Positions 31,354 to 43,008 of a DNA stretch of 50,802 nucleotides are shown here, piece by piece. How positions within the stretch are numbered: position 1 is the stretch's first letter; every line of letters begins with the position of its first letter. This DNA is from Bacteroidales bacterium (GTDB lineage: Bacteria; Bacteroidota; Bacteroidia; Bacteroidales; UBA1556): NCBI GenBank assembly GCA_015493685.1, contig WGCS01000260.1, forward strand, positions 1 to 50,802. Direction: 5' to 3'. A program made the translations under genes and the position numbers. The notes below the pieces were generated by a model. The model was not told where the DNA came from. It saw only the letters and a list, made by a program, of their open reading frames with translations, and searched no databases.

Positions 31354-31710
31354 TTAAAATTTAAGTCCTCCTTCTCTGGCACCATCTGCCAAGGATTTAA
31401 TTCTACCATGAAACACATAACCTCCACGGTCAAAAACTACAGTTTCTACTTCTGCTTCTTTTGCTTTTTCAGCCAACAATTGGCCTACCAATTTAGCTTG
31501 TTCAATTTTACTTACTGTTTTAGAAGCTATTGCTTTATCTATCGAAGATGCAGAGGCTAATGTTTTTCCTTCTGAATCATCAATAATTTGAGCATAAATT
31601 TGTTTATTGCTTCTGAAAACACTCAATCGAGGACGCTCAGTTGTTCCGCTGATTTTCCCGCGGATTCTTCTCCTAATCCTTGATCTTTGAAATGAATTAT
31701 TCTTTTTCAT
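31354..31710 (-). CDS. rplR: 50S ribosomal protein L18
   Basis: Binds 5S rRNA in the central protuberance. The 118 residues show [48 protein letters not shown] (conserved C-terminus in shorter blocks). Confidence 0.98.
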   Translation of the reverse strand: MKKNNSFQRSRIRRRIRGKISGTTERPRLSVFRSNKQIYAQIIDDSEGKTLASASSIDKAIASKTVSKIEQAKLVGQLLAEKAKEAEVETVVFDRGGYVFHGRIKSLADGAREGGLKF

Positions 31711-31731
31711 CGTGCTTAAAATATTTATTTA

Positions 31732-32280
31732 TTAACCAGCTGTTTTACCAGCTTTTCTACGTATTTCTTCACCTTGATAACGTACACCTTTACCTTTATA
31801 AGGTTCTGGTTTACGTAATGATCTGATTTTTGCTGCCACTTGACCTACCAACTGCTTGTCGGCAGAAGTGAGAATAACCAATGGGTTTTTACCTTTATCA
31901 GATACTGTTTCTACTTTTACTTCTACAGGTATTTGAAAATAAATATGGTGTGAAAATCCCAATGACAAATCCAAAACCTGTCCTTGATTAGATGCACGAT
32001 AACCCACGCCCACTAATTCTTGAGTAATTTTAAATCCTTTGGATACACCTATAATCATATTATTGATAAGAGAACGATATAAACCATGCTTAGAACGAGT
32101 ATCTTTAGACTCATCCTTGCGATTTAAGGTAATCATACCATCTTCTACAACAATATCCATATTTCCGTTAACTTCTTGAGTCAACTCACCTAATTTTCCT
32201 TTAACAACCACTGTTTGACCGTCAACTTTAACATCAACTTCAGCAGGTATAGCTATGGGTAGTTTTCCTATTCTTGACAT
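31732..32280 (-). CDS. rplF: 50S ribosomal protein L6
   Basis: Located near the GTPase-associated centre. The 182 residues begin MSRIGKLPIAIPAEV and end with PEPYKGKGVRYQGEEIRRK, the L6 signature. Gaps to rpsH and rplR are 19 and 21 bases. Confidence 0.98.
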   Translation of the reverse strand: MSRIGKLPIAIPAEVDVKVDGQTVVVKGKLGELTQEVNGNMDIVVEDGMITLNRKDESKDTRSKHGLYRSLINNMIIGVSKGFKITQELVGVGYRASNQGQVLDLSLGFSHHIYFQIPVEVKVETVSDKGKNPLVILTSADKQLVGQVAAKIRSLRKPEPYKGKGVRYQGEEIRRKAGKTAG

Positions 32281-32299
32281 ATTATGTTATTTTGAAAAA

Positions 32300-32698
32300 T
32301 TAGCTTACAAAACATAAAACTTCACCTCCTACATTCAATTTACGAGCTTCCTTATCGGTAATAACTCCCTTTGAAGTAGATAAAATTGCAATACCAAGAC
32401 CATTTAATACACGAGGTAATTCTTTAGCATTGGAATATTTTCTCAGACCCGGCTTACTAACTCGCACCAATGATGTAATGGCAGGAGATTTGGTTTCGGG
32501 GTGATACTTTAAAGCAATTTTAATTGTTTTCTTAACTCCTTCATCATTGAATTTATAGCTAAGGATATAACCTTTATTGTATAAAATTTTGGTCATTTCC
32601 TTTTTCAAAGTTGAAGAAGGCACTTCGACTACCCTGTGCTTTGCAGCGACAGCGTTTCTGACTCTAGTCAAATAATCAGCTATTTGATCGGTTACCAT
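32300..32698 (-). CDS. rpsH: 30S ribosomal protein S8
   Basis: A 16S rRNA-binding protein; in E. coli it also represses spc translation. The 132 residues begin MVTDQIADYLTRVRNAVAAKH and carry the C-terminal GIAILSTSKGVITDKEARKL signature. Confidence 0.98.
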   Translation of the reverse strand: MVTDQIADYLTRVRNAVAAKHRVVEVPSSTLKKEMTKILYNKGYILSYKFNDEGVKKTIKIALKYHPETKSPAITSLVRVSKPGLRKYSNAKELPRVLNGLGIAILSTSKGVITDKEARKLNVGGEVLCFVS

Positions 32699-32735
32699 CT
32701 TTTAAAAATTTTAAATTATTTATAATAAATTTATA

Positions 32736-33005
32736 TTACCAACTGGCTTTTTTCACACCGGGGATAAGTCCATTAAGAGCCATTTCGCGGAAGTTAATCC
32801 TCGAAACGCCAAATTGACGCATATATCCCTTAGGACGTCCACTAAGTTGGCAACGGTTGTGCAAACGTACAGGAGAAGCATTTTTAGGAAGCTTTTGTAA
32901 ACCTTCGTAATCTCCGGCAGCTTTTAATGCGGCTCTCTTAGCAGCATACTTATCAACCATCTTTTGTCTTTTGCGCTCTCGCGCTTTCATTGATTCTTTA
33001 GCCAT
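32736..33005 (-). CDS. rpsN: 30S ribosomal protein S14, zinc-free long form
   Basis: The start is the ATG at 33005 ([15 protein letters not shown]); the longer frame to 33032 lies inside rplE. The 89-residue product is the cysteine-poor, zinc-independent S14 type (no CxxC pairs), with [27 protein letters not shown]. The start overlaps the rplE stop by 8 bases, indicating translational coupling. Confidence 0.96.
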   Translation of the reverse strand: MAKESMKARERKRQKMVDKYAAKRAALKAAGDYEGLQKLPKNASPVRLHNRCQLSGRPKGYMRQFGVSRINFREMALNGLIPGVKKASW

Positions 33006-33558
33006 TATTTTTGTTTTTAAATGGGAAACCAAATTCTTTTAATAAAGCATAAGCTTCTTCATCCGTATTAGCAGTAGTAACAAAGGTAATATTCATACCT
33101 TGGATACGATTGATTTTATCCATAACAATTTCAGGAAAAATAAGTTGCTCTGTAATTCCCATATTGAAATTTCCACGTCCATCAAATCCTTTATCATTAA
33201 CGCCACGAAAATCTCGTACACGAGGTAAAGATACAGCAACTAGGCGATCCAGAAATTCATACATTTTTTCTCTGCGTAGGGTCACTTTAGCACCAATACC
33301 CATTCCTTTTCTTAACTTAAAGTTAGAAATATCTTTTTTAGAATAAGTTTTGATGGCTCTTTGACCAGCAATCAATGTCATTTCTTCTACCGTACTATCC
33401 AATAATTTTTTATCAGTAATAGCACTCCCCACACCTTGGTTTAAGGCTATCTTAACCAATTTGGGCACTTGCATTATCGACTTATAATTAAATTGTTTCA
33501 TTAATGCTGGAACAATTTCCTTATCGTACTTTTCTTTTAGTCTTGGTGAATAACTCAT
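32998..33558 (-). CDS. rplE: 50S ribosomal protein L5
   Basis: Binds 5S rRNA and helices of the central protuberance. The 186 residues begin [20 protein letters not shown] and include KIALNQGVG and [17 protein letters not shown]. The start overlaps the rplX stop by one base (TAATG), and its own stop overlaps the rpsN start by 8 bases. Confidence 0.98.
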   Translation of the reverse strand: MSYSPRLKEKYDKEIVPALMKQFNYKSIMQVPKLVKIALNQGVGSAITDKKLLDSTVEEMTLIAGQRAIKTYSKKDISNFKLRKGMGIGAKVTLRREKMYEFLDRLVAVSLPRVRDFRGVNDKGFDGRGNFNMGITEQLIFPEIVMDKINRIQGMNITFVTTANTDEEAYALLKEFGFPFKNKNNG

Positions 33559-33875
33559 TACTTAATTACCTCCCCTGATTTTTTAGAATAACGAACAATT
33601 TTACCATCTACAACTTTACGACCTATTCTCGTAGCATTACCTTGGGCATCTACAAACAATAAGTTAGATAAGTTGATTGCAGCTTCTTGCGAAACAATAC
33701 CACCCTGAGGGTGAGTAGCGTTAGGCTTAGTATGCTTAGATACCATATTAATACCTTCAACAAGGGCTTTGTTTTTAGCAGGAAAAATCTCTAGGATTTT
33801 TCCCTCTTTGCCTGTGTCCTGGCCGCTGATAACTTTAACAGTATCGCCTTTCTTTAATTTAACTTTTACACTCAT
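33558..33875 (-). CDS. rplX: 50S ribosomal protein L24
   Basis: A KOW-domain assembly-initiator protein of the 50S subunit. The 105 residues show [20 protein letters not shown] and [17 protein letters not shown]. Its stop overlaps the rplE start by one base. Confidence 0.98.
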   Translation of the reverse strand: MSVKVKLKKGDTVKVISGQDTGKEGKILEIFPAKNKALVEGINMVSKHTKPNATHPQGGIVSQEAAINLSNLLFVDAQGNATRIGRKVVDGKIVRYSKKSGEVIK

Positions 33876-33901
33876 CTTTATATCTTTCTTAAGATTAAAC
33901 C

Positions 33902-34270
33902 TTATAATACTTCGGGTGCCAGAGAAACGATCTTCATAAATTTCTTCTCCCTAAGCTCACGAGCTACAGGGCCAAAAATACGAGTTCCCATCATCTCGTC
34001 AGTAGTATTAAGCAAAACTACAGCATTATCGTCGAAACGAATATAAGAACCATCATTACGACGAGTTTCTTTTTTAGTACGAACAACTACAGCTTTAGCT
34101 ACAGCACCTTTTTTGATATTACCATTAGGGATAGCGCTTTTAATGGCCACCACCACTTTATCACCAATACGGGCATAACGTTTCTTGGTACCTCCTAAAA
34201 CACGGATTACCAATACTTCTTTTGCTCCACTATTATCAGCAACAACTGCTCTTGATTCTTGTTGTAACAT
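33902..34270 (-). CDS. rplN: 50S ribosomal protein L14
   Basis: A 122-residue 50S protein at the subunit interface. It begins [20 protein letters not shown] and ends with [24 protein letters not shown] (conserved). It lies 2 bases after rpsQ. Confidence 0.99.
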   Translation of the reverse strand: MLQQESRAVVADNSGAKEVLVIRVLGGTKKRYARIGDKVVVAIKSAIPNGNIKKGAVAKAVVVRTKKETRRNDGSYIRFDDNAVVLLNTTDEMMGTRIFGPVARELREKKFMKIVSLAPEVL

Positions 34271-34272
34271 AA

Positions 34273-34530
34273 TTATTTAGCTCTTTCAATGATTTCGACT
34301 AATCTCCAACATTTATTCTTACTAAGTGGACGGGTTTCCATTATTCTAACAGTATCCCCAATACCACAATCGTTTTTTTCGTCGTGAGCCAAGTATTTCT
34401 TGGATTTCTTTACGAATTTACCATACATGGGATGCTTCACTTTACGTTCTACATTCACAGCAATGGTTTTATCCATCTTATTGCTCACCACTACGCCTAC
34501 ACGTTCTTTTCTTAAATTCCTGCTTTCCAT
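34273..34530 (-). CDS. rpsQ: 30S ribosomal protein S17
   Basis: An OB-fold primary-binding protein of the 30S body. The 85 residues include [19 protein letters not shown] and [20 protein letters not shown], the family core. Confidence 0.98.
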   Translation of the reverse strand: MESRNLRKERVGVVVSNKMDKTIAVNVERKVKHPMYGKFVKKSKKYLAHDEKNDCGIGDTVRIMETRPLSKNKCWRLVEIIERAK

Positions 34531-34541
34531 TATTATACAGA

Positions 34542-34748
34542 TTATTGTTTATTGGCAGCTTCTAACTCTCTTTTACGGAGCTCTGTCATGAGGCGTGCAA
34601 TTGTCTTACGGCTTTGTTTGATCAATTGTGGGTTCTCAATTTGGCTCACTGCATGATGCAACTTAGTTTTGCTTAGCTGCATCTTTTCTTCACTCAAACG
34701 ATCTTGCAAATCATCGGTGGATAGTTCTATTATTTCTTCTTGTTTCAT
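34542..34748 (-). CDS. rpmC: 50S ribosomal protein L29
   Basis: A small helical-hairpin protein beside the nascent-peptide exit. The 68 residues are mostly helical and charged, ending with [14 protein letters not shown]. It lies 36 bases after rplP and 11 before rpsQ, the standard place. Confidence 0.96.
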   Translation of the reverse strand: MKQEEIIELSTDDLQDRLSEEKMQLSKTKLHHAVSQIENPQLIKQSRKTIARLMTELRKRELEAANKQ

Positions 34749-34784
34749 AGTTCTAATTTTAAAACATCAATAAAAAAACCGATA

Positions 34785-35204
34785 CTATTCAGCGTAATCG
34801 TTACGAACAATAAATTTAGTCTTCACTGGCAGCTTTTGAGCGGCAAGGCGAAGGGCTTCCTTAGCAACTTCGTAAGGTACTCCTTCTGCTTCGAAGATAA
34901 TTTTACCTGGTTTGCAACGGGCAACAAACATTTCGGGAGCTCCTTTACCTTTACCCATACGAACCTCTGCAGGTTTTTTAGTAATTGGTTTATCAGGAAA
35001 TACCCTAATCCATATTTGACCCTCACGTTTCATATAACGGGTAACGGCCTGACGAGCAGCCTCTATTTGGCGACCGGTCAACCAGTTTTCTTCAAGGGAT
35101 TTAATTCCAAAGGAACCGAAAGCAAGTTGTGCCCCACGGGTCACATTGCCTTTCATTCTCCCCTTCTGCATTTTTCTGAACTTAGTCTTCTTTGGCTGTA
35201 ACAT
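34785..35204 (-). CDS. rplP: 50S ribosomal protein L16
   Basis: Positions tRNA at the peptidyl-transferase centre. The 139 residues begin [20 protein letters not shown] and contain [20 protein letters not shown], the L16 signature. Confidence 0.98.
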   Translation of the reverse strand: MLQPKKTKFRKMQKGRMKGNVTRGAQLAFGSFGIKSLEENWLTGRQIEAARQAVTRYMKREGQIWIRVFPDKPITKKPAEVRMGKGKGAPEMFVARCKPGKIIFEAEGVPYEVAKEALRLAAQKLPVKTKFIVRNDYAE

Positions 35205-35237
35205 TATTCCAAAATTTTTACGGTTCTATAATAATCC

Positions 35238-35948
35238 TTAACGGTTTCTTTTTCGTGCTGGTTTTCTGTGGCGAGGTTTTTTGGAACCTGTATCTACGCT
35301 ACCCGCAATACTTAAATCACGTTTCCCATAAACTTCACCTTTAAAAATCCACACTTTAACACCTAGCAATCCATAAGTGGTTTGAGCTTCTACCAATGCG
35401 TAATCAATATCAGCACGAATCGTATGTAACGGAATACGACCCTCCTTATACATCTCACTACGAGCCATCTCTGCTCCACCAACACGACCCGATACCAGAA
35501 CTTTAATTCCTTGGGCACCTACACGCATGGAGGAGGCGATAGCCATTTTAATTGCTCTACGATATGAAACACGACCTTCAATTTGCTGCGCAACAGATTG
35601 CGCTACCAAATAGGCATCGAGCTCCGGTCTCTTCACCTCTGATATATTGATTTGTATTTCTTTCTCCGTTAATTTCTTTAATTCTTCTTTTAATTTATCG
35701 ACTTCAGACCCTTGCTTACCGATGATAATACCGGGACGAGCCGTATTAATTGTTACGGTAATCAATTTTAAGGTGCGTTCGATATATATTTTAGATACGC
35801 TGGCTTTAGCTAGACGCACTTTAAGATATTTACGAATCTTTTCATCTTCTATCAGCTTGGCTTCAAATTTCTTTCCGCCATACCAGTTGGAATCCCATCC
35901 TTTGATGACTCCTAATCTAAAACCTATTGGATTTGTCTTTTGACCCAT
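35238..35948 (-). CDS. rpsC: 30S ribosomal protein S3
   Basis: Part of the mRNA entry tunnel. The 236 residues show [20 protein letters not shown], a KH domain with [16 protein letters not shown], and the C-terminal [14 protein letters not shown] short basic tail ([14 protein letters not shown]) follows. Confidence 0.98.
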   Translation of the reverse strand: MGQKTNPIGFRLGVIKGWDSNWYGGKKFEAKLIEDEKIRKYLKVRLAKASVSKIYIERTLKLITVTINTARPGIIIGKQGSEVDKLKEELKKLTEKEIQINISEVKRPELDAYLVAQSVAQQIEGRVSYRRAIKMAIASSMRVGAQGIKVLVSGRVGGAEMARSEMYKEGRIPLHTIRADIDYALVEAQTTYGLLGVKVWIFKGEVYGKRDLSIAGSVDTGSKKPRHRKPARKRNR

Positions 35949-35959
35949 TATTGATTATA

Positions 35960-36382
35960 TTAATTGTTTGTAACTTCAGATTGAACATCTACACGGCTAT
36001 CAACGAATAAAGTAACGTGGTTTGAACGTTTACGAATTCGATGTGCTCGCCCTTGAGGTGCAGTACGAATTCTCTTTAGTTGACGGGCAGAATCTACATA
36101 AATCTCACTAATATATAGTTGAGCTTCTTCCATTCTAACGCCTTCATTTTTAGCTTGCCAATTAGCAATCGCACTCAATAAAAGTTTATACAAACGATTA
36201 GAGGCTTCTTTTGGAGAATGTTTTAGGACAGCCAAGGCTTGTTCTACATCTACATTACGAACCAAATCTGCTACGATTCTCATCTTACGTGGGGAAGTGG
36301 GAACATCGGTTAACTTAGCAAAGTAAGTCTTCTTGAGGTTCTCCTTTCTTGTCTCCGCACTTTTATGTTTTCTAACACCCAT
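35960..36382 (-). CDS. rplV: 50S ribosomal protein L22
   Basis: A globular protein whose beta hairpin lines the exit tunnel. The 140 residues include [19 protein letters not shown] and [20 protein letters not shown]. An N-terminal basic extension of about 20 residues ([15 protein letters not shown]) precedes the usual core. Confidence 0.97.
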   Translation of the reverse strand: MGVRKHKSAETRKENLKKTYFAKLTDVPTSPRKMRIVADLVRNVDVEQALAVLKHSPKEASNRLYKLLLSAIANWQAKNEGVRMEEAQLYISEIYVDSARQLKRIRTAPQGRAHRIRKRSNHVTLFVDSRVDVQSEVTNN

Positions 36383-36393
36383 TTCTATAAAAT

Positions 36394-36672
36394 TTATTTC
36401 TTGCCTTTATTTTTACTACCTGCATGGCCTCGGAATACACGGGTAGGAGCAAATTCTCCCAACTTATGTCCTACCATATTCTCAGTAACATATACTGGAA
36501 TAAACTTGTTGCCATTATGAACTGCTATTGTTAATCCCACAAAATCTGGTGATATCATGGAAGCTCTAGACCAAGTCTTGATTGTAGATTTCTTTCCAGA
36601 TTCTTGAGCGGCCAATACTTTACGCTCTAATTTGTAATGTATGTAGGGACCTTTTTTAAGTGAACGACTCAT
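36394..36672 (-). CDS. rpsS: 30S ribosomal protein S19
   Basis: A head protein of the 30S subunit. The 92 residues begin [19 protein letters not shown] and include [18 protein letters not shown], the S19 signature. Confidence 0.99.
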   Translation of the reverse strand: MSRSLKKGPYIHYKLERKVLAAQESGKKSTIKTWSRASMISPDFVGLTIAVHNGNKFIPVYVTENMVGHKLGEFAPTRVFRGHAGSKNKGKK

Positions 36673-36690
36673 ATCCTAAATCTATTTAAA

Positions 36691-37515
<825 letters not shown>

Positions 37516-37527
37516 CTCTATCTTCTC

Positions 37528-37818
37528 CTAGATATTACTATAAAAATCAATACTTTGTCCTTCGGCCAATGTTACAATTGCTTTCTTAAAAGCATTTGTT
37601 CGGCCGGGTATATAACCAGATTTGGTAGCTCTAGACTTAGCCTTGCCACCATAATTCATGGTATTTACAGCAATTACCTCTACCTCGTAAAGTTCCTCCA
37701 CTGCATTTTTAATCTGAATCTTATTAGCCCTCTTATTTACAATGAAACCATAGCGAGACATTTTTTCTCCCATTTGGTTCATCTTTTCTGTAATTATCGG
37801 CTTTTGAATGATATCCAT
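37528..37818 (-). CDS. rplW: 50S ribosomal protein L23
   Basis: Located at the tunnel exit, where trigger factor and SRP dock. The 96 residues begin MDIIQKPIITEKM and include YGFIVNKRANKIQIKNAVEELYEVEV. It is the short bacterial form. Confidence 0.97.
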   Translation of the reverse strand: MDIIQKPIITEKMNQMGEKMSRYGFIVNKRANKIQIKNAVEELYEVEVIAVNTMNYGGKAKSRATKSGYIPGRTNAFKKAIVTLAEGQSIDFYSNI

Positions 37819-37852
37819 CTCTATAAAGTTTATGAATTCTAAAATCTGAGGT

Positions 37853-38482
37853 TTATTTGTTAAATAATTTATCTAACTCACTTAAAGAACCTTCTGCGAT
37901 AAGTATTTTATTGGCATTTAAAATGTCATACGTATTAATACTGTCAGCGGCGGTTACTTTTGCACCTTGTACATTCCTTGAAGATAAATAAACGTTCTTT
38001 TTGATATCAGGGATTACCAATAGGCTTTTCCTATTTATCAATTCAAAGTTTTTAAGCAATTCCAAATATTGTTTCGTCTTTGGTGCTTCAAAATCAAAAT
38101 CTTCAATTATCATTAGCTCGTTATTTTTTACTTTATATGCTAAAGCGGATAAACGAGCTAATTTACGTAGTTTCTTATTCAATTTAAAGGAATAACTCCG
38201 TGGATGAGGGCCAAAAGCACGAGCACCTCCACGTAATATTGGGCTTTTAATATCTCCCATACGAGCGGTTCCTGTTCCTTTTTGACGTTTCAATTTACGA
38301 GTACTTCCTGATAATTGAGAACGCTCTTTTGAGCTATGAGTTCCTTGGCGCTTGTTTGCTTGAATTAATTTTACATCCAAGTAAATAGCGTGGTCGTTGG
38401 GCTCAATACCAAAAATCTTATCATCGAGGTTAACTTTACGACCTGCCTCTTTTCCGTCTATTTTATATACTGCTAATTCCAT
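37853..38482 (-). CDS. rplD: 50S ribosomal protein L4
   Basis: Its extended loop lines the exit tunnel; in E. coli L4 also controls the S10 operon. The 209 residues include [31 protein letters not shown] and [21 protein letters not shown] in shorter conserved blocks. The start overlaps rplC by 10 bases. Confidence 0.98.
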   Translation of the reverse strand: MELAVYKIDGKEAGRKVNLDDKIFGIEPNDHAIYLDVKLIQANKRQGTHSSKERSQLSGSTRKLKRQKGTGTARMGDIKSPILRGGARAFGPHPRSYSFKLNKKLRKLARLSALAYKVKNNELMIIEDFDFEAPKTKQYLELLKNFELINRKSLLVIPDIKKNVYLSSRNVQGAKVTAADSINTYDILNANKILIAEGSLSELDKLFNK

Positions 38483-39096
38483 CTTTCTACTATTACGTAT
38501 GAACCATTAGGACCAGGTACTGAACCTTTAACAATTAATAAATTCTTATCGGTAACAATTTTGAGAACTTGTAAGTTAATCATTTTAACTCTATTTCCTC
38601 CTGTGCGACCTGCCATACGCATACCTTTGAATACACGTGATGGGTAAGAACTTGCTCCGATAGAACCCGGTGCTCTTAATCTATTGTGCTGACCGTGTGT
38701 TGCATCGTTAACTCCTTTAAAGTTGTAACGTTTAACAACACCTTGAAATCCTTTTCCTTTACTAACTCCAGCAACGTCAACATATTCGCCTTCTTTGAAA
38801 ACATCAACATTAACCACTTCTCCTAAACTACGTTGATTTTCAAAACGAGTAAACTCAACGAGCATACGTTTTGGCGTTGTTCCAGCTTTTTTAAAGTGAC
38901 CCATCATAGCTTTAGAGGTATTCTTCTCTTTCGCTTCGTCATAAGCCAATTGAATAGCAGCATAGCCATCAACATCCTTAGTTCTTACTTGTGTTACTAC
39001 ACAAGGACCAGCTTCGATCACTGTGCATGGCAAATTTTTACCAGAGGCATCGTATAAGCTAGTCATTCCTATTTTCTTTCCTATTATTCCTGACAT
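38473..39096 (-). CDS. rplC: 50S ribosomal protein L3
   Basis: An assembly-initiator protein reaching the peptidyl-transferase centre. The 207 residues begin [20 protein letters not shown] and carry [13 protein letters not shown] and [20 protein letters not shown]. Its end overlaps rplD by 10 bases. Confidence 0.98.
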   Translation of the reverse strand: MSGIIGKKIGMTSLYDASGKNLPCTVIEAGPCVVTQVRTKDVDGYAAIQLAYDEAKEKNTSKAMMGHFKKAGTTPKRMLVEFTRFENQRSLGEVVNVDVFKEGEYVDVAGVSKGKGFQGVVKRYNFKGVNDATHGQHNRLRAPGSIGASSYPSRVFKGMRMAGRTGGNRVKMINLQVLKIVTDKNLLIVKGSVPGPNGSYVIVERWN

Positions 39097-39119
39097 TTCT
39101 ATAAATGTTAACTGTTTAC

Positions 39120-39425
39120 TTAGACTTTAATTTCAACTTCTACTCCACTTGGCAACTCCAATTTCATTAAAGCATCAATGGTTTTGGAAGTAGTACTATA
39201 AATATCCAAAAGACGTTTGTAAGTAGAATACTCAAACTGCTCGCGTGATTTTTTATTCACGAAAGTAGAGCGTAATACTGTATAAATCTTTTTATTGGTG
39301 GGCAAAGGAATTGGTCCATTTACCACAGCACCAGTGGACTTTACAGTTTTTACGATTTTAGCAGCAGACTTGTCCACTAAGTTATAATCGTAAGACTTTA
39401 ATTTTATTCTAATTTTCTGGCTCAT
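39120..39425 (-). CDS. rpsJ: 30S ribosomal protein S10
   Basis: A 30S head protein that also pairs with NusB in antitermination. The 101 residues begin [20 protein letters not shown] and end with [15 protein letters not shown]. It lies directly after fusA (18 bases): the tuf gene that usually intervenes in Proteobacteria is missing. Confidence 0.98.
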   Translation of the reverse strand: MSQKIRIKLKSYDYNLVDKSAAKIVKTVKSTGAVVNGPIPLPTNKKIYTVLRSTFVNKKSREQFEYSTYKRLLDIYSTTSKTIDALMKLELPSGVEVEIKV

Positions 39426-39443
39426 ATCTTATTATGATATTGG

Positions 39444-41525
39444 TTATTTGTTGATTATTTCTTCTGCAATTGAATCTGGCACTTGATCGTAATGATCAAA
39501 AGTCATTGTAGATGTTGCTCTACCTGAGGATATTGTCCTTAGTGAAGTAACATATCCAAACATATTAGAGAGAGGTACCATAGCTTTGATAATCTGCGTT
39601 CCATCTTTGGCAGTTACCCCTTCAACTAATCCACGTCGCTTATTAAGGTCGCCAATAATATCTCCCATATATTCATCAGGAGTAACTACTTCAACCTTCA
39701 TCACAGGTTCCAATAAAGCTTTCTTGAGTTTTGCAGTTGCATTTTTGAAACCAACTTTAGCAGCAAGTTCAAAAGATAGTTGATCTGAATCCACAGGGTG
39801 GAACGAGCCAAAGAAAAGTCTTATTTTCATATTGTCAAGTTCATAACCTGCAAGTGGACCATTTTGCATTGCAATTTTAAAGCCTTTTTCAATGGAAGGA
39901 ATAAATTCTTTAGGAATAACTCCACCCTTAATATTATCAATAAACTGCAATCCTTCAACTCCTTTATCGGCTGGTCCAATTTCAAATTGAATATCCCCAA
40001 ATTTACCACGACCACCTGATTGTTTTTTATAAACCTCGCGGAATTCACCACTAGACAATAAAGCTTCTTTATAAGCAACCTGAGGCTGACCTTGATTACA
40101 TTCAACTTTAAACTCACGACGAAGACGATCAATTAGGATATCGAGATGAAGTTCACCCATACCACTAATAATTGTTTGACCTGTTTCATCATCAGTACGA
40201 ACCTTAAAAGTTGGATCTTCCTCAGCTAATTTAGCCAAACCATTACCTAACTTATCGATATCTTTTTGCGTTTTAGGCTCAATGGCAATACTAATCACAG
40301 GATCAGGAAATTCCATTGACTCTAATATAATAGGGCTTTTCAACTGACATAAAGTATCCCCGGTGCGAATAGTTTTAAATCCAACAGCAGCACCAATATC
40401 ACCAGCTTCAATTTTATCGAGCGGATTTTGTTTATTGGCATGCATTTGCATAATACGAGAAATTCGTTCTTTCTTACCTGTGGAGGCATTCAAAATATAT
40501 GAACCTGCTTCAAGCGTACCTGAATAAACTCTAAAGAATGCTATACGACCAACGAATGGGTCAGTAGCAATCTTAAAGGCTAAAGCAGAGAAAGGCTCAT
40601 CATTTTTTGGAGCCCGCAATTCCATTTTTTCTGTTTCCGGATTTAAACCTTCAACAGCTTCAATATCCAATGGACTAGGCAAAAATTCAATAACTGCATC
40701 CAAAAGCATCTGCACCCCTTTATTTTTAAAGGCCGATCCACACATTACCGGAGTAATACGCATATCGATGGTTGCTTTACGAATAAAATGAAGCATTTCC
40801 TCTTCTGTAATAGAATTGGGATCTTCCATATATTTTTCCAAAAGCTCATCACTTTCTTCAGCAACACCTTCAACGAGAGCCATTCGATATTCATTAGCCG
40901 TTTCGACTAAGTCTTCAGGAATAGGAACCTCATTGATATTTACACCCTGATCTGTATCATCCCAAACAAAAGCCTTATTGCTAATCAAATCAACAACGCC
41001 TTTAAAATCGTCTTCTGCTCCTATTGGAATTTGAATAGGAATAGGATTTGCTTTTAGTCGCTCTCTTATTTGCTCTACTACTTGAAAAAAGTCGGCACCG
41101 GAACGGTCCATCTTATTAACAAAGCTAATACGAGGCACTTTATATTTAGTAGCTTGGCGCCACACTGTTTCAGATTGAGGCTCAACACCACCTACAGCAC
41201 AGAAAAGCGCAACAGCACCATCCAGAATACGTAAAGAACGTTCTACCTCAACGGTAAAATCAACGTGTCCCGGTGTATCTATAATATTAATTTTATTTTC
41301 TACGTCATTATGTTTCCAAAAAACGGTAGTAGCAGCAGAAGTAATTGTTATACCACGTTCTTGCTCCTGAACCATCCAGTCCATGGTAGCAGCACCATCG
41401 TGTACTTCACCAATTTTATAGCTTTTACCGGTATAATACAGAATACGCTCAGTAGTTGTAGTCTTACCCGCATCAATGTGGGCCATTATACCAATATTTC
41501 TTGTATGTTGTAATTTATTCGACAT
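39444..41525 (-). CDS. fusA: Elongation factor G
   Basis: The translocation GTPase. The 693 residues contain the G1 motif [17 protein letters not shown], switch-2 [17 protein letters not shown]4 [10 protein letters not shown], and domains II-V ending with a normal C-terminus. Length and motifs are those of a standard bacterial EF-G, with no visible resistance-type changes assessed. It sits between rpsG and rpsJ. Confidence 0.99.
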   Translation of the reverse strand: MSNKLQHTRNIGIMAHIDAGKTTTTERILYYTGKSYKIGEVHDGAATMDWMVQEQERGITITSAATTVFWKHNDVENKINIIDTPGHVDFTVEVERSLRILDGAVALFCAVGGVEPQSETVWRQATKYKVPRISFVNKMDRSGADFFQVVEQIRERLKANPIPIQIPIGAEDDFKGVVDLISNKAFVWDDTDQGVNINEVPIPEDLVETANEYRMALVEGVAEESDELLEKYMEDPNSITEEEMLHFIRKATIDMRITPVMCGSAFKNKGVQMLLDAVIEFLPSPLDIEAVEGLNPETEKMELRAPKNDEPFSALAFKIATDPFVGRIAFFRVYSGTLEAGSYILNASTGKKERISRIMQMHANKQNPLDKIEAGDIGAAVGFKTIRTGDTLCQLKSPIILESMEFPDPVISIAIEPKTQKDIDKLGNGLAKLAEEDPTFKVRTDDETGQTIISGMGELHLDILIDRLRREFKVECNQGQPQVAYKEALLSSGEFREVYKKQSGGRGKFGDIQFEIGPADKGVEGLQFIDNIKGGVIPKEFIPSIEKGFKIAMQNGPLAGYELDNMKIRLFFGSFHPVDSDQLSFELAAKVGFKNATAKLKKALLEPVMKVEVVTPDEYMGDIIGDLNKRRGLVEGVTAKDGTQIIKAMVPLSNMFGYVTSLRTISSGRATSTMTFDHYDQVPDSIAEEIINK

Positions 41526-41547
41526 CTCTATTTGTTAGCTATAAATA

Positions 41548-42018
41548 TTAAAATCTAAAATGAGAGAATGCTTTATTTGCTTCTGCCATACGATGTGTAT
41601 CTTCTTTCTTCTTGTAAGCAGTCCCTTCTTCCTTATAGGCAGACATAATCTCACCGGCCAATTTCTGAGCCATTGATTTCTCATGACGTTTACGAGCTGC
41701 ACCAATAAGGGCTTTAATACCGATAGATTGCTTACGTGCAGGATAAATTTCAGTGGGAATCTGAAAGGTAGCACCACCAATACGACGACTTTTCACCTCA
41801 ACGGCAGGCGTAACATTCGTTAATGCTTTCTTAAATACTTCCACAGGATTTTCTTCTTTCATCCTATCTTGTACAATATCCATTGCATCATAAAATATTC
41901 TGTATGATGTGTTTTTCTTTCCCTGAACCATCATATTATTAACGAATTTTGTTACCAAAACATCGTTAAATTTTGGATCGGGAAGAGTAATTCTTTTCTT
42001 TGGCTTCTGTTTTCTCAT
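41548..42018 (-). CDS. rpsG: 30S ribosomal protein S7
   Basis: Organises the 30S head and contacts E-site tRNA. The 156 residues begin [21 protein letters not shown] and include [20 protein letters not shown] and [11 protein letters not shown]. It is the standard length. Confidence 0.99.
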   Translation of the reverse strand: MRKQKPKKRITLPDPKFNDVLVTKFVNNMMVQGKKNTSYRIFYDAMDIVQDRMKEENPVEVFKKALTNVTPAVEVKSRRIGGATFQIPTEIYPARKQSIGIKALIGAARKRHEKSMAQKLAGEIMSAYKEEGTAYKKKEDTHRMAEANKAFSHFRF

Positions 42019-42045
42019 TTTACACCTTCTTTAATGTAATAATTC

Positions 42046-42423
42046 TTACTTCTTCTTAGGACGCTTAGTTCCATACTTTGAACGACGTTGAGTACGACCG
42101 TCAACTCCCAAGGTATCAAGGGCACCACGCACGATATGATATCGCACACCTGGTAAATCTTTCACTCTACCACCACGAATCAATACGATGGAGTGTTCTT
42201 GCAAGTTGTGACCCTCACCAGGAATATAGGCATTCACCTCTTTACCATTGGTTAAACGTACACGAGCAACCTTACGCATTGCAGAGTTAGGTTTCTTTGG
42301 AGTTGTGGTATATACACGCACACAAACTCCTCGGCGTTGTGGACATGAATCCAAAGCAGGAGCTTTACTCTTATCAGTCAGCTTTTTGCGACCTTTTCTA
42401 ATTAATTGTTGTATTGTTGGCAT
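42046..42423 (-). CDS. rpsL: 30S ribosomal protein S12
   Basis: A decoding-centre protein. The 125 residues show [35 protein letters not shown] and [17 protein letters not shown]. The lysines at the two classical streptomycin-resistance positions (in TPKKPNS and RVKDLPG) are wild type, so no resistance change is seen. It is the first gene of the run; a good promoter lies 67 bases upstream. Confidence 0.99.
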   Translation of the reverse strand: MPTIQQLIRKGRKKLTDKSKAPALDSCPQRRGVCVRVYTTTPKKPNSAMRKVARVRLTNGKEVNAYIPGEGHNLQEHSIVLIRGGRVKDLPGVRYHIVRGALDTLGVDGRTQRRSKYGTKRPKKK

Positions 42424-42489
42424 AATTTAATAATAAACTATTTGCTTCTATTAATTTTATGTTATAAATCACCCTTTTTAAAGGGAGTG

Positions 42490-42519
42490 CAAAATTACAA
42501 TTTAATTCTTAATAATCAA
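42490..42519 (-). promoter_or_regulatory. Proximal promoter of the ribosomal protein operon
   Basis: On the minus strand, TTG (42519-42517), a 19-base spacer, then TAATTTTG (42497-42490) fit the Bacteroidota consensus almost exactly. The predicted transcript begins at a short hairpin (CCCTTT/AAAGGG, about 42472-42486). Confidence 0.7.
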
Positions 42520-42615
42520 CTACTTAGGAAAATAAAATAAATTATTTCTTAGTGTTATGATTATCAGAAGTTTACAAGATGAAAAACTTATAAACATGAA
42601 CTAGTTAATAAAATA

Positions 42616-42766
42616 TTAAGAGATAAAAATTGGTAGGTTGGACTTAGATTCAGACCCAAAAGAGCTTTTTACTCTTTTTTGGAACCTATTGCGGTCTGTC
42701 CTTATCAGGTTCCTAACAATTATATTTCTAATATTGCAAAAGCGAGAACGCAGTCCCTCTTTTTGC
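42616..42766 (-). ncRNA. Structured region upstream of rpsL: long leader or small RNA
   Basis: It lies in the 585-base gap between rpsL and the first M23 gene. A second promoter fits the consensus (42801-42772). Downstream are three hairpins: 42766-42736 (GCAAAA/TTTTGC plus GAG/CTC), 42713-42681 (GGAACCT/AGGTTCC) and 42678-42658 (AAAAGAG/CTCTTTT). Only weak T-tracts follow the last on the minus strand, so the RNA may read through into rpsL as a leader of about 340 nt. No RNA family is recognised. The overlapping 69-codon frame has no credible protein. Confidence 0.35.
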
Positions 42767-42771
42767 GGATG

Positions 42772-42801
42772 CAAATTTATAACTTTTTTCCTATTAACAA
42801 A
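42772..42801 (-). promoter_or_regulatory. Distal promoter upstream of rpsL
   Basis: On the minus strand TTTG (42801-42798), an 18-base spacer and TAAATTTG (42779-42772) closely match the Bacteroidota consensus. It begins the structured segment at 42766. Confidence 0.6.
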
Positions 42802-42955
42802 GCTTTTTAGTAAAACTTTTTTCAAAGCCTCACCAATCTATATAAACAATCTATATTTCAGCTATTTACACAAATACAAGCTTTAGTATTCACCATTAAA
42901 AATAGTTCTTTCATTGGTATTCAATAAGAATTTATACTTAATTTTAGACAAAAAA

Positions 42956-42984
42956 AACGCCAATGACTATATCTCCTTGGCGTT
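42956..42984 (-). terminator. Terminator of the M23 peptidase gene
   Basis: An 8-bp stem (AACGCCAA/TTGGCGTT, 13-nt loop) is followed on the minus strand by more T, 24 bases past the stop of the 43009-43980 gene. Confidence 0.85.
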
Positions 42985-43008
42985 ATTAAAATGAAACTTA
43001 TATTTTAT

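Noticed and set aside
42616-42886. 69- and 82-codon ORFs on the two strands upstream of rpsL
   Set aside because: They overlap each other, show no family resemblance, and fall on the structured segment.
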